Positions 16,243 through 24,813 of a stretch of 64,000 bases of DNA are shown one piece after another. The stretch's first letter is position 1. The number at the start of each line of letters is the position of its first letter. The stretch lies in the NCBI GenBank assembly GCA_947631995.1, contig CANRNT010000008.1, positions 1 through 64,000 of the forward strand, read 5' to 3'. The translations under genes were made by a program, and so were the position numbers. A model generated the notes under the pieces. It saw only the letters and a program-made list of their open reading frames with translations. It made no database searches and had not been told where the DNA came from. The stretch is from an uncultured Clostridia bacterium (GTDB lineage: Bacteria; Bacillota; Clostridia; Oscillospirales; Ruminococcaceae).

Positions 16243-18003
16243 TCAATACCCCTTATTATAAACATAATACTCGCAGTCTTTCAGATCAAGAAATTTGTCT
16301 TCATCGTCCACATATATTTTAGTCGCGCAGAAAATGTCGTCCTCGGTCGAAAGCACAACCGCCGCAGTAAGTTCGCCGTTTTCACCGCCGCTTGTGTATG
16401 TCGTCAGGTTCACGCCGGGGGAGTCAAGCGGCACAACAGCCTGCACCTCAAACTGCTGTTTTATCCCGTCCAGAGTCGAGTTACTGCACTGCGAAAGATC
16501 GTATTCTATATACTCATCTTCACCGTTGTTCATCAAAAAGCCTACTTTTCTGGTGCTGTATCCATAGTCGTCGCTGTAATCAATAAGTATCGTGTCGCTC
16601 GTAATGCCCTCTATGCCGAAAATGCTGCCGACCTGCTCACCCTTATTGTACGGGATAGTCACATCGCAGTATTTCAGCATTCTTTGCGCCTGGTATTCTT
16701 TATCATCATAAACGCTGAAGTCCGAGTCCCTCAGACCGAGATATTCGTATGCCCCGTCGCCGTCTTTCTCCAGCTTTTCCTTATAATATACGCCGTCCTG
16801 TGTTTCAAGCACCAGCGCTGACGTCATATGCTTATAGCTTGCTTCACGCGTGTATGCGGTAAGCGTAATGCCGGGAGAGTCAAGCGGCACAACAGCCTGC
16901 ACATCATACTGCTGCGCTATTCTTGTGATCGTATTATTATCGCATTTTTCAAGCTCGTATTCTATGTACTCATCATAATCGCTGTACATAAGAAAGCCAA
17001 TCTTTTTCTTGTCGTAGTCAATAAGTATGCTGTTATTTGTTATTTCATCTATACCTAAAATGTCGTCGACTCTCTGATAGCTTTCGTTGTATGATATGAC
17101 CTCATCGCATTTTTTCAGCATACTTTTTGCGTGACGTTTTTCATTCAGCATTTCTATCTCCGATGAGAAAAAGCTAAGCGCCATAGCTCCAACGACAAAA
17201 GCGCATATTACACCTACCGCTATGGCGAATTTCTTCTTGTTTTTACCTTCAAATACACCTTTGAAAAACAATTTCTTTGCAAGGCAGGCAAGCTGAATTA
17301 TCAGGCATACTGCCAAAAGCGGCGAAAGATAAAGGCACGCCCCCATAACGCCTACAAAAAATCCGTCAAAGCCGTATGATGTGCTCCATAAAAAGTCTAT
17401 GCCGAATATGGCGCAGAACAAGCCGTACAAAAGAATGGCGGCATACGGTATGAACGTCAGCAGGAGAGGGGAGAAGCGCTTTTTGCCGCCCTCTTTTTCA
17501 AGCATATGCATAACGCCCGTTTCGCGCTGTATTATGCACTCAAAACGCTCGTTGCCTGCCTTTTCACCGTGGTCGTGCCGCTCGTTTGCCTCTATCGCAT
17601 CTTTCAGAGTGACAAATTCAAGCACGAACTGTTCCTCGACCTCGTTCTGCTCCAGCCTCTGCGGCTGAATTTCTTCCTCCACGTCGCAAAAGTAGTAATA
17701 GTTGTCCTGAATGAACATATCGCTGTCAATGCCCTTTTGCACGCGGTGAACTAAGCCGTATTCGCGCACGGAGGAGGGGATAACAACAAGACCGCTTTCC
17801 TCCAGTACCTCGCGGCAAAGGGTCGCGGTGTGGTCCTCGCCCGCTTCAGCGCCGCCGCCCGGGAACTTGTAGTAATCGTATTTAAGACTGTGAATAAGCG
17901 CGTATTTGCGACCCTTTTTGATAATTCCGCGTACCGACGGGCGTACAAATGCAGTACCGCTTTCGTTGTAGTCTTTTTTGTCAATAACGAACAATGTGCG
18001 CAT
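16243..18003 (-). CDS. NUDIX hydrolase fused to a membrane and repeated sensor-like region
   Basis: The product is 586 residues. Residues about 1-165 are a NUDIX domain with a perfect Nudix box (G-x5-E-x7-REVLEESGL) near residue 50. About three hydrophobic segments follow (180-280; FSPLLLTFIPYAAILLYGLF and later IAVGVICAFVVGAMALSFF). The C-terminal half holds two tandem copies of a domain of about 130 residues: VISYNESYQRVDDILGIDEI resembles VTIPYNKGEQVGSIFGIEGI, and both copies share QAVVPLDSPG. AGGAGG lies 7 bp before ATG 18003, so the earlier in-frame start at 18021 is unlikely. NUDIX enzymes hydrolyse nucleoside diphosphate derivatives; fusion to a membrane-anchored duplicated domain is unusual, and its meaning is not known to me. 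Confidence 0.8.
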   Translation of the reverse strand: MRTLFVIDKKDYNESGTAFVRPSVRGIIKKGRKYALIHSLKYDYYKFPGGGAEAGEDHTATLCREVLEESGLVVIPSSVREYGLVHRVQKGIDSDMFIQDNYYYFCDVEEEIQPQRLEQNEVEEQFVLEFVTLKDAIEANERHDHGEKAGNERFECIIQRETGVMHMLEKEGGKKRFSPLLLTFIPYAAILLYGLFCAIFGIDFLWSTSYGFDGFFVGVMGACLYLSPLLAVCLIIQLACLAKKLFFKGVFEGKNKKKFAIAVGVICAFVVGAMALSFFSSEIEMLNEKRHAKSMLKKCDEVISYNESYQRVDDILGIDEITNNSILIDYDKKKIGFLMYSDYDEYIEYELEKCDNNTITRIAQQYDVQAVVPLDSPGITLTAYTREASYKHMTSALVLETQDGVYYKEKLEKDGDGAYEYLGLRDSDFSVYDDKEYQAQRMLKYCDVTIPYNKGEQVGSIFGIEGITSDTILIDYSDDYGYSTRKVGFLMNNGEDEYIEYDLSQCSNSTLDGIKQQFEVQAVVPLDSPGVNLTTYTSGGENGELTAAVVLSTEDDIFCATKIYVDDEDKFLDLKDCEYYVYNKGY

Positions 18004-18105
18004 GATAACGCCTCCTAGCAAAAAAGCTCCGAAGAAATATTTCGGAGCTAAAAAATCAAGTAACTGTTTTTATAGAAAAATTCCCCCGGCTCAGGCTAAG
18101 GGAAA

Positions 18106-18181
18106 TGGAGCGGATTACGAGGCTCGAACTCGCTACCTCCACCTTGGCAAGGTGGCGCTCTACCAGATGAGCTAAATCCGC
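18106..18181 (-). tRNA. tRNA-Gly (anticodon GCC)
   Basis: The cloverleaf has acceptor GCGGATT/AATCCGC, anticodon stem CCACC/GGTGG around loop TTGCCAA, T-loop TTCGAGC and an encoded CCA. It is the first of a four-tRNA minus-strand cluster. Confidence 0.95.
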
Positions 18182-18185
18182 ATTT

Positions 18186-18261
18186 TGGTGCTTCCGGACG
18201 GAATCGAACCATCGACACGGGGATTTTCAGTCCCCTGCTCTACCTACTGAGCTACAGAAGC
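18186..18261 (-). tRNA. tRNA-Phe (anticodon GAA)
   Basis: Acceptor GCTTCTG pairs with CGGAAGC (one G-U), anticodon stem GGGGA/TCCCC encloses CTGAAAA, the T-loop is TTCGATT, and CCA is encoded. It lies 4 bp from tRNA-Gly. Confidence 0.95.
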
Positions 18262-18411
18262 AGAAATAGAGAATATTGAATAATGAATAGCGAATAGTTT
18301 ATAGTTGTTGTAAGGGGAAAGAGTATTTCTTTGCACACTTTGATAGTAAGGAAACTATTCAGACTTCGAGAAATTGCCGCCCCCATAATGGCGGCAAAAT
18401 AAAACTTCAGG

Positions 18412-18436
18412 CGAAAAAATCCAACGGATTTTTTCG
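18412..18436 (-). terminator. short bidirectional terminator-like hairpin
   Basis: AAAAAATCC and GGATTTTTT form a stem with loop AAC immediately 3' of tRNA-Asp. A second GC-rich hairpin, GCCGCC/GGCGGC, lies at about 18374-18394. Confidence 0.55.
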
Positions 18437-18437
18437 A

Positions 18438-18514
18438 TGGCGACCCGGATGAGACTCGAACTCACGACCTCCGCCGTGACAGGGCGGCGTTCTAACCAAC
18501 TGAACTACCGGGCC
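18438..18514 (-). tRNA. tRNA-Asp (anticodon GUC)
   Basis: Acceptor GGCCCGG/CCGGGTC, anticodon stem CCGCC/GGCGG around CTGTCAC, T-loop TTCGAGT, discriminator G and an encoded CCA are all present. Confidence 0.95.
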
Positions 18515-18576
18515 GTATCGCCCAAATACGAGAGTGCAAAACACTCTCGTATCAAGGAATTGCAGCGTCACGCTGC

Positions 18577-18652
18577 TGGTGGGAACAATAGGGCTCGAAC
18601 CTATGACCCTCTGCTTGTAGGGCAGATGCTCTCCCAGCTGAGCTATGCTCCC
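18577..18652 (-). tRNA. tRNA-Val (anticodon UAC)
   Basis: Acceptor GGGAGCA/TGTTCCC, anticodon stem TCTGC/GCAGA around CCTACAA, T-loop TTCGAGC, discriminator A and an encoded CCA are present. A CAGCGTCACGCTG hairpin separates it from tRNA-Asp. Confidence 0.95.
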
Positions 18653-18874
18653 GTATATTTGCACAGGCAACGTTATAATTATATACTTTTTTCTTTTTTT
18701 TGTCAAGAGGTTTGCCCGATTTTTTTATTCTTCGTTATTTTGCACAACACTTTCGCCTACGCTGATAGCCGTATAAGTATTTGTGTACAAAACTAACGAG
18801 CATATTTGCAGTTTTCTTTGTTGTGTGATATAATTTATCTGCCTTATAATATATAGCAGAGAGGAGAGGGAATA

Positions 18875-19549
18875 GTGGAGATACAGCCGATAGCTCATAT
18901 ATATACAGATTTTGACGACAAATTCGGCATACCTCGGCAAAGCGGCAGAGTAGCTAAGCTTGTCGGCAGGATAGTTTTTGAAAAAGAGTACCGCAGCAAG
19001 CAAGCCCTGTGCGGGATAGAGGGCTTTTCACACCTGTGGCTGATATTTGACTTTTCGCTCGCGCACCGTGAAAACTGGTCGCCGACAGTAAGACCGCCAA
19101 GACTGGGCGGCAATAAGCGCGTGGGCGTGTTCGCAACAAGGTCGCCTTTCAGACCGAACAACCTCGGGCTTTCCTGCGTGAAGCTCGAAAGGGTAGAGGA
19201 CTGTGAGCTTGTGGTCTCGGGCGTTGACATTTTAAGCGGTACACCCATTTATGACATAAAACCCTACCTGCCTGCCGCCGACTGTATACCACAGGCTGCG
19301 GGCGGCTTTGCAGATGAGTTTTCAGATTATCGCCTTAATGTAGACTTTCCGCCAAAGCTCCTTGAACTGCTCCCCGAGGATAAAAGAGAGGCCGCAATTG
19401 CCTGTATAGCAGATGACCCGCGCCCCTCTTATCAAGACGACGAACAGCGTGTTTACGGTATGCGTTTTGCAGGGTGCGATATACGTTTCAAAGTCGCAGA
19501 CGGCACAGCGCAGGTAGTAGAGGTCGTAAAGCTTAACACGCAAAAATAA
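18875..19549 (+). CDS. trmO: tRNA (N6-threonylcarbamoyladenosine-37) methyltransferase TrmO
   Basis: This 224-residue SAM-dependent enzyme methylates t6A37 in tRNAs such as tRNA-Thr, refining decoding. The diagnostic TrmO/TsaA signatures are present: KFGIPRQSG near residue 16, GIEGFSHLWLIFDF around 50, RPPRLGGNKRVGVFATRSPFRPN around 75-95, and SGTPIYDIKPYLP around 126. The start is GTG 18875, supported by GAGGAGAGGG; the next Met is too far inside the fold. The C-terminal extension with DDPRPSYQDD and YGMRFAGCDIRFKV is also family-typical. It is a single gene between a tRNA cluster and a shared terminator. Confidence 0.93.
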   Translation: MEIQPIAHIYTDFDDKFGIPRQSGRVAKLVGRIVFEKEYRSKQALCGIEGFSHLWLIFDFSLAHRENWSPTVRPPRLGGNKRVGVFATRSPFRPNNLGLSCVKLERVEDCELVVSGVDILSGTPIYDIKPYLPAADCIPQAAGGFADEFSDYRLNVDFPPKLLELLPEDKREAAIACIADDPRPSYQDDEQRVYGMRFAGCDIRFKVADGTAQVVEVVKLNTQK

Positions 19550-19576
19550 AAAAGAGGGTCAACGCCCTCTTTTTTG
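19548..19576. terminator. bidirectional terminator between trmO and the flavodiiron gene
   Basis: AAAAAAGAGGG and CCCTCTTTTTT arms form a strong stem between the converging genes, with T-runs on both strands. Confidence 0.85.
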
Positions 19577-19579
19577 TTG

Positions 19580-21373
19580 TTATTTTATCGGCTCAAAGTC
19601 AGCCGCGCCGTGTTTGCACAGCGGACAAATGAAATCGTCGGGGAGCGTGTCGCCCTCGTAGATGTATCCGCATATCTTGCATACAAAGCCCTTTATGCCC
19701 TCTGTCTGCGGCTTTGGCTTGACGTTCTCATGGTAGTAAGAGTAGGTCATGGTCTCTTTGTCGTTTATCGTGCGTGCCTCGGTTATTTTGCATATAAACA
19801 TTCCGTGCGAGCCGAGGTCAACATACTGCTCTACCTCCAGAGAGATGAACGCGTTGATATATCTCGGAAGCACTACAAGACCGTTTGCCGAGTGGTCGGT
19901 CTGACAGTCGGCAAACTTGTCGGTGTTCCTGCCGCTTACAAAACCGAAATCCTCAAACACCTTGAAAGGCGCGTCGGTGTTCAGACAGTTAACGTTCATT
20001 TTGCCTGTCTGCTTTATAACGTGGTGAGAGTAGTTTTCCTTGTTGATAGTGACCGCTATCTTGTCGGGATTGTTTGCTACCTGTGATACCGTGTTCACAA
20101 TAAGACCGTTGTCCTTGCTGCCGTCGTTGCAGGTAACTACATACAAGCCGTAGCCGATCTTGAACATGGCGTCAGGGTCGTTCTTCGGCGCGATATCGGA
20201 GCGCGCAATGTAGTCCTGACAAAGCTCGTTAGCCATAGCCTCTATCTGCTCTTTGTTCTCGCTCTTTACAGACGACATAATGCTTACCGTGGTATCCAGC
20301 CACTCGATGTTCTTGCAGTTTTCAAACATCTTCTTCATCGTCTTTGCGGCAAGCGGCGCCCACGAGCCGTTCTCTATAAGACCGATAGTCCTGTTCTGAT
20401 AATTTCTCTCTGTAAGAGCGTCAATAAACGTCCTCATGAACGGGAAAATATCCGCGTTGTAAGTCGTGGTAGCAAGCACGAGTTTTCCGTACCTGAAAGC
20501 GTCCTCAACAGCCTCCGCCATGTCCTCGCGAGCAAGGTCGCAGACTACTACCTTCGGGCAGCCTTTTTCTTTCAGCTTGTCCGCAAGAAGTGTAACAGCC
20601 TTTTTGGTGTTGCCGTAAACGGAGGTGTATGCTATCATAATGCCCTCGCTCTCAGGCTGATATGAAGACCAAGTGTTGTAAAGACCAAGATAATAGCCGA
20701 GGTTTTCTTTGAGGATAGGGCCGTGCAGAGGGCAAATGGTCTGAATATCAAGAGCCGCAGCCTTTTTCAGAAGTGCCTGCACCTGAGCGCCATACTTGCC
20801 CACAATGCCGAAGTAGTATCTCCTCGCCTCGCACGCCCAGTCTTCATCAACATCAAGTGCGCCGAACTTGCCAAAACCGTCAGCCGAGAACAAAACCTTG
20901 TCGCAGCTGTCATATGTCACCATAACTTCAGGCCAGTGAACCATCGGCGCAAACACAAAGTTCAGCGTGTGCTTGCCAAGCGGCAGAGTACCGCCGTTTT
21001 CAACGGTGACCTTTTTGCTCTCGATGTCAAGACCCTCAAAAAAGTTGCTCATCATGCCAAAAGTTTTTGCATTTGCCACTACCTGTGCGTTCGGGTATGC
21101 TTTCAAAAAGCTGACTATGTTTGCCGAGTGATCAGGCTCCATGTGCTGAACTACCAGATAGTCGGGCGACTTTCCGCCAAGTACATCGCGCAGATTGTCG
21201 AGCCATTCGTGCGTGAACTTTATGTCCACCGTGTCCATAACGGCAATCTTGTCATCCATAATGACATACGAGTTGTACGCCATGCCGTTGGGCACGTCAT
21301 ACTGCCCCTCAAACAGGTCTACCTGATGATCGTTCACCCCCACATACAGAATATCTTCCGTTACATTTACCAT
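19580..21373 (-). CDS. flavodiiron protein fused to flavin reductase and rubredoxin
   Basis: This 597-residue cytoplasmic protein reduces O2 (or NO) to protect anaerobes. Four domains are visible. The metallo-beta-lactamase diiron domain (1-250) has HMEPDH ligands near residue 80. A flavodoxin domain (about 255-400) has the FMN-loop SVYGNTKKAV. A flavin-reductase-like FMN domain (about 405-550) contains GYGLYVVTCNDG. A C-terminal rubredoxin (about 553-597) has CKICGYIYEGD and CPLC. Carrying reductase and rubredoxin in one chain allows electron delivery without separate partners. AAAGGAG precedes ATG 21373. The small Cys-rich membrane protein gene upstream ends 1 bp before this start. Confidence 0.93.
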   Translation of the reverse strand: MVNVTEDILYVGVNDHQVDLFEGQYDVPNGMAYNSYVIMDDKIAVMDTVDIKFTHEWLDNLRDVLGGKSPDYLVVQHMEPDHSANIVSFLKAYPNAQVVANAKTFGMMSNFFEGLDIESKKVTVENGGTLPLGKHTLNFVFAPMVHWPEVMVTYDSCDKVLFSADGFGKFGALDVDEDWACEARRYYFGIVGKYGAQVQALLKKAAALDIQTICPLHGPILKENLGYYLGLYNTWSSYQPESEGIMIAYTSVYGNTKKAVTLLADKLKEKGCPKVVVCDLAREDMAEAVEDAFRYGKLVLATTTYNADIFPFMRTFIDALTERNYQNRTIGLIENGSWAPLAAKTMKKMFENCKNIEWLDTTVSIMSSVKSENKEQIEAMANELCQDYIARSDIAPKNDPDAMFKIGYGLYVVTCNDGSKDNGLIVNTVSQVANNPDKIAVTINKENYSHHVIKQTGKMNVNCLNTDAPFKVFEDFGFVSGRNTDKFADCQTDHSANGLVVLPRYINAFISLEVEQYVDLGSHGMFICKITEARTINDKETMTYSYYHENVKPKPQTEGIKGFVCKICGYIYEGDTLPDDFICPLCKHGAADFEPIK

Positions 21374-21374
21374 T

Positions 21375-21575
21375 TCAAATCTCTCCTTTATGTTCAGATG
21401 TATCGTTTGTCATTTTGCATACGGTCTTGCCGCACGAGCCGCTGTAAGGACAGCCTGCGCAGCCCTTGCCGTTTTTCTTGTCCCTGACTATTTTTATTAT
21501 AGCAAGTATCAGCCATATCAGCAGCAGCGCGGCGACTATTATCGTACCAATGTTATCGCTTATTATGCCGAGCAT
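21375..21575 (-). CDS. FeoB-associated Cys-rich membrane protein
   Basis: This 66-residue protein has one N-terminal transmembrane helix (IIVAALLLIWLILAIIKIV) and a cytoplasmic tail with CAGCPYSGSCGKTVC, the signature of the FeoB-associated Cys-rich family usually encoded after ferrous iron transporter genes. No feoB is in the window; here it precedes the flavodiiron gene almost without a gap. This suggests a link to iron supply or iron-sulfur handling for that enzyme, by inference. Confidence 0.8.
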   Translation of the reverse strand: MLGIISDNIGTIIVAALLLIWLILAIIKIVRDKKNGKGCAGCPYSGSCGKTVCKMTNDTSEHKGEI

Positions 21576-21615
21576 TTTTATCGCCCCTTGATAGTTTTGA
21601 CATACACAGCAAGCG

Positions 21616-22527
21616 TTATTCTCTGCTTTTTATAATGCCGTAAACTTCGTCTATTTTTGGTGGATACAGCTGGATAGGGAAGTGCGATATAGCAGCCGCA
21701 GCCACCGCGCTTGCAAAGCTTACAAGACTTTCGTCTCCCATGCCATGCGCCAGCGCGTAAACGCACCCTGCCTTAAAGCTGTCACCTGCGCCCAAAGTGC
21801 TCTGAACATTTACTTTATACGGCATAAAGCGCTTTATATCGCTGCCCTTTCTGCCATATACAAATTCGCCGCCGCCGTTGGTTATAATAGTAAGACCGCC
21901 GCCGTTTTGCATATAGTTTTCTTCGAGCTCCTCACGCGTGCTGCCTTTGCAGGTGCTTTCAAAGCTTTCGCCCGATATTACAGATACCGCAGAATTTTTG
22001 TGTATGTAGCTGTCATACGCACAGTCAACAGTCACGTAAGGCACGCCGCATTTTACGCACAGCCTTGCCGCTTTTTCTGAAGTCTCAAAAAAGTATGGGT
22101 CAACAGCCGCCGCCGCGCAGCCGCGAATGTGTTCTTCTTTCGGCGTGTTCCACGACTCTTTGCCGCTGCTTTTGGCTCTTTCGTAGAACTTTCCGTATGT
22201 GCCCAGAGGCGTTCTTGTGTCGCCCGAGATTATGATGTAGTCTTCCAGCACCTCGCCGTTTTCGTCAAATGTCAGCGGAGATATATCCACACCGAGCCTT
22301 GTGTAGAACTCTTTCACAGCCTTTATTGCGCCGCCGCAGATGTGGTTGCCGTCCATACAAACATCAGCGCCCAGCGATGAGAGCACAGTCGCGCAAGTGC
22401 CCGTTTCGCCGCCGGGGAAGCAGTATTTCTGCTGCATTTCTCTGTAGGTGTCGGGCGTTAAAAACTCATCGCCTATAAGAAAACTGTGCGACAGGCATAT
22501 CATGCCGTAAAGATAAATTTTTTTCAT
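21616..22527 (-). CDS. PfkB-family carbohydrate kinase
   Basis: This 303-residue sugar kinase of the ribokinase fold phosphorylates a sugar or nucleoside with ATP. GGETGTCATVLSSLGA near residue 40 is the N-terminal substrate/glycine motif, and TLGAGDSFKAGCVYAL near residue 250 is the PfkB signature 2 with the catalytic Asp in GAGD. The start codon overlaps the galE stop (TGATG), so translation is coupled to GalE. An upstream in-frame start would lie inside galE. The substrate cannot be told from sequence; the galE context suggests a sugar of the galactose or nucleotide-sugar route. Confidence 0.85.
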   Translation of the reverse strand: MKKIYLYGMICLSHSFLIGDEFLTPDTYREMQQKYCFPGGETGTCATVLSSLGADVCMDGNHICGGAIKAVKEFYTRLGVDISPLTFDENGEVLEDYIIISGDTRTPLGTYGKFYERAKSSGKESWNTPKEEHIRGCAAAAVDPYFFETSEKAARLCVKCGVPYVTVDCAYDSYIHKNSAVSVISGESFESTCKGSTREELEENYMQNGGGLTIITNGGGEFVYGRKGSDIKRFMPYKVNVQSTLGAGDSFKAGCVYALAHGMGDESLVSFASAVAAAAISHFPIQLYPPKIDEVYGIIKSRE

Positions 22528-23543
22528 CACAGACCGTTCGGGTTTTGCTGAATGAACTTCCAGCCGTCGCGGCACATATCGTCAACGGTGTACTGCGCCT
22601 GCCAGCCGAAAAGCTTCTTAGCCTTTGAAGCGTCAGCATAGCACCAAGCGATGTCGCCCGCGCGCCTTGGACCTATCTTGTAAGGAAGCTGCTTTCCGCA
22701 AGCCTTTTCAAACGCGTGCAGAATGTCCAGAACGCTAGAGCCGTTGCCCGTGCCGAGGTTCACAGCCTCAACGCCCTTGTTTTCAAGAACATACTTCACC
22801 GCGCACAGATGACCTTTCGCGAGGTCTACAACGTGAATGTAGTCGCGCACGCCAGTACCGTCGGGGGTGTCGTAGTCGTTGCCGAAAACGTTGAGATGTT
22901 CTCTCCTGCCAACAGCCACCTGCTGAATGTAAGGGAACAGGTTATTCGGTATGCCGTTAGGGTCTTCGCCGATAAGACCGCTCGAATGTGCGCCTATCGG
23001 GTTGAAATACCTCAGCAGAGAAATGCTCCACTCGTTGTCCGAAACATACACATCTCTGAATATCTGCTCTATCATAACTTTGGTGTAGCCGTAAGGGTTG
23101 GTAGCGGTGTTTGTCGGCATAGTCTCAACATACGGCACCGGGTTGTCAACTCCGTAAACCGTAGCGGAGGAAGAGAAAACTATCTTCTTTACACCGTGCG
23201 CCCTCATCTCTTCAATAAGCATAAGCGTGCCGGTAATGTTGTTGTGGTAGTATTCAACGGGCTTTGCCACCGACTCGCCGACCGCCTTCAGTCCTGCAAA
23301 GTGTATAACGGCGCATATGTCGCCGTGCTCGTCAAATACCTTGCCAAGAGCCTGCCTGTCAAGCAGATCCACCTGATAGAAAGCAAAGTCCTTGCCGGTT
23401 ATCTGCTGTATTCTTTTAAGCGCCTCGGGCTTTGAGTTTGAGAAGTTGTCAACAATAACTATCTCATATCCCGCCTCCAGAAGCTCAACGCAGGTGTGAC
23501 TGCCGATGTAGCCCGCACCGCCTGTTACCAATATCTTGCTCAT
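22527..23543 (-). CDS. galE: UDP-glucose 4-epimerase GalE
   Basis: This 338-residue NAD-dependent enzyme interconverts UDP-glucose and UDP-galactose for the Leloir pathway and for polysaccharide precursors. It has the NAD-binding GGAGYIGSHT at about 8-17, the SSSATVYG region near 122-129, and the catalytic Y-x3-K in NPYGYTKVMIEQ near 148. LRYFNPIGAH and GTGVRDYIHVVDLA are also diagnostic. ATG 23543 with GAAAGGAG is chosen; the longer frame to 23612 crosses the promoter region. It is followed by the coupled kinase gene. Confidence 0.95.
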   Translation of the reverse strand: MSKILVTGGAGYIGSHTCVELLEAGYEIVIVDNFSNSKPEALKRIQQITGKDFAFYQVDLLDRQALGKVFDEHGDICAVIHFAGLKAVGESVAKPVEYYHNNITGTLMLIEEMRAHGVKKIVFSSSATVYGVDNPVPYVETMPTNTATNPYGYTKVMIEQIFRDVYVSDNEWSISLLRYFNPIGAHSSGLIGEDPNGIPNNLFPYIQQVAVGRREHLNVFGNDYDTPDGTGVRDYIHVVDLAKGHLCAVKYVLENKGVEAVNLGTGNGSSVLDILHAFEKACGKQLPYKIGPRRAGDIAWCYADASKAKKLFGWQAQYTVDDMCRDGWKFIQQNPNGL

Positions 23544-23703
23544 AAAAAGTTCTCCTTTCATAGGTAATATATACCTAACAAACAGTATACCAAAGCCAAG
23601 CCGTTTTGTCAATAGAAAAAGACAGCCGTGTACCTTGACAGGGTTGTATTTTTGCGGGTTTTATGATATACTAAAATATATCTGCTGAAAAAGGGGATAA
23701 CTG

Positions 23704-24432
23704 ATGAAAGAGATATCGGGAACAAAATATTATCTGTACGAAACTCATTGTCATACCTTGCCTGTCAGCGCGTGTGCCAAGTGGTCACCCGAAGAGCTGG
23801 TAGACTGCTATATTCAAAAAGGCTATGACGGCGTTATGATAACCGACCATTTTTTCAACGGCAACTGCGGCATAGACCGCTCTCTGTCGTGGGAAGAAAA
23901 GGTCGAGCAGTTCTGCAAAGGGTATGAGAGGGCAAAAGCGCACGGAGACCGCTCGGGCTTTGCGGTGTTTTTTGGCTTTGAATACAACCGCCGCGGAGCG
24001 GAGTTTCTTATATACGGCGTTGATAAGCTGTGGCTAATGCGGCACGAGGACATTATGGAAATGAGCATACCGCAGCTGTATGCGCTCGTTGCCGAGAGCG
24101 GCGGCGTTATGATACAGGCGCACCCGTTCCGCAGGGCTTCATATCTTGAAAATATCTGTCTTTACCCCGATTACTGCGACGGCGTTGAAGCGATAAACAC
24201 CGCGAACTATCTTGACGAATATAACGAGAACGCCATATGGTACGCAAACCGCTTCTCACTTTTTATGACCTGCGGCAGCGACGCGCACTTCAGCGGTCGG
24301 GATAACCTCGGCGGCGTGTATCTTCCGCAGCGGCTTGACAGTATAGCCGAATATGTGCATATAATAAAGAGCAAGGAGCATATCGGACTGTATACGGAAA
24401 ACGGCAAAAGATATGACTTGAAGAAAATTTAA
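23704..24432 (+). CDS. PHP-domain metal-dependent phosphoesterase
   Basis: This 242-residue PHP-fold hydrolase shows the metal-binding motifs ETHCHT (about 13-18), ITDHF (about 46-50), QAHPFRR (about 138-144) and SDAHF (about 195-199). PHP proteins hydrolyse phosphomonoesters such as histidinol phosphate or nucleotides; this short stand-alone version has no DNA polymerase or HisK-specific features, so the substrate is open. The gene lies alone, divergent from galE and upstream of the T-box leader. Confidence 0.85.
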   Translation: MKEISGTKYYLYETHCHTLPVSACAKWSPEELVDCYIQKGYDGVMITDHFFNGNCGIDRSLSWEEKVEQFCKGYERAKAHGDRSGFAVFFGFEYNRRGAEFLIYGVDKLWLMRHEDIMEMSIPQLYALVAESGGVMIQAHPFRRASYLENICLYPDYCDGVEAINTANYLDEYNENAIWYANRFSLFMTCGSDAHFSGRDNLGGVYLPQRLDSIAEYVHIIKSKEHIGLYTENGKRYDLKKI

Positions 24433-24451
24433 AAAAATTTATCGAAACCCC

Positions 24452-24480
24452 TTGACAACCGAAAAAAAGGGTGGTATAAT
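24452..24480 (+). promoter_or_regulatory. promoter of the T-box leader
   Basis: TTGACA (24452-24457) and TATAAT (24475-24480) match consensus exactly with a 17-bp spacer. Transcription would begin near 24487. Confidence 0.85.
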
Positions 24481-24486
24481 ACCTGT

Positions 24487-24753
24487 TGTAGTAAAGACTG
24501 TGATAAAGACGGCTTTGCAGGATATATTACAGAGAGTCCGCGTTTGGTGCAAGCGGATATATAGTCTGCATATACGCCTATCTCTTTTGAGTCGGGTACC
24601 GAAAGCCTTTTGGCAAGTAGACTGCCCCGTAAAGACCGCGTTAAGGTCAAGGGCTTGTTGGAGCCTGAAAGCGGCGCGTATATGCGCAAGTTGAGTGGTA
24701 CCGCGGGAATTTTCTCGTCTCAATGCAGCATTGTCTGCTTTGGGACGTTTTTT
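24487..24753 (+). ncRNA. T-box leader (tRNA-sensing riboswitch)
   Basis: The leader has the stem I landmark AGAGAGTCCGCG-n-GGTGCAAGCGG (about 24531-24557), the conserved T-box TGGTACCGCGG at 24696-24706, and an intrinsic terminator (CGTCTC to GGGACG followed by TTTTTT, 24716-24753). An uncharged tRNA would pair with the T-box bulge and favour antitermination. TGGT implies a tRNA with discriminator A. I could not fix the specifier codon; it should lie near 24575-24590, on the 3' side of stem I. It sits 60 bp before the acyl-CoA ligase gene, which is not an obvious amino acid gene. Confidence 0.88.
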
Positions 24754-24813
24754 ATTTTCGCAACCACCTTTCGCAGTCTTGTAAACACATTATATAAAAA
24801 AGGAGAAAACGCT

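Noticed and set aside
19574..20086. Plus-strand open frame opposite the flavodiiron gene
   Set aside because: It mirrors the rubredoxin and reductase domains, has no ribosome-binding site and no recognisable domain.
24610..24813. Longer N-terminus for the acyl-CoA ligase
   Set aside because: The upstream frame runs through the T-box and its terminator; ATG 24814 has AAGGAG and begins the HTH domain.
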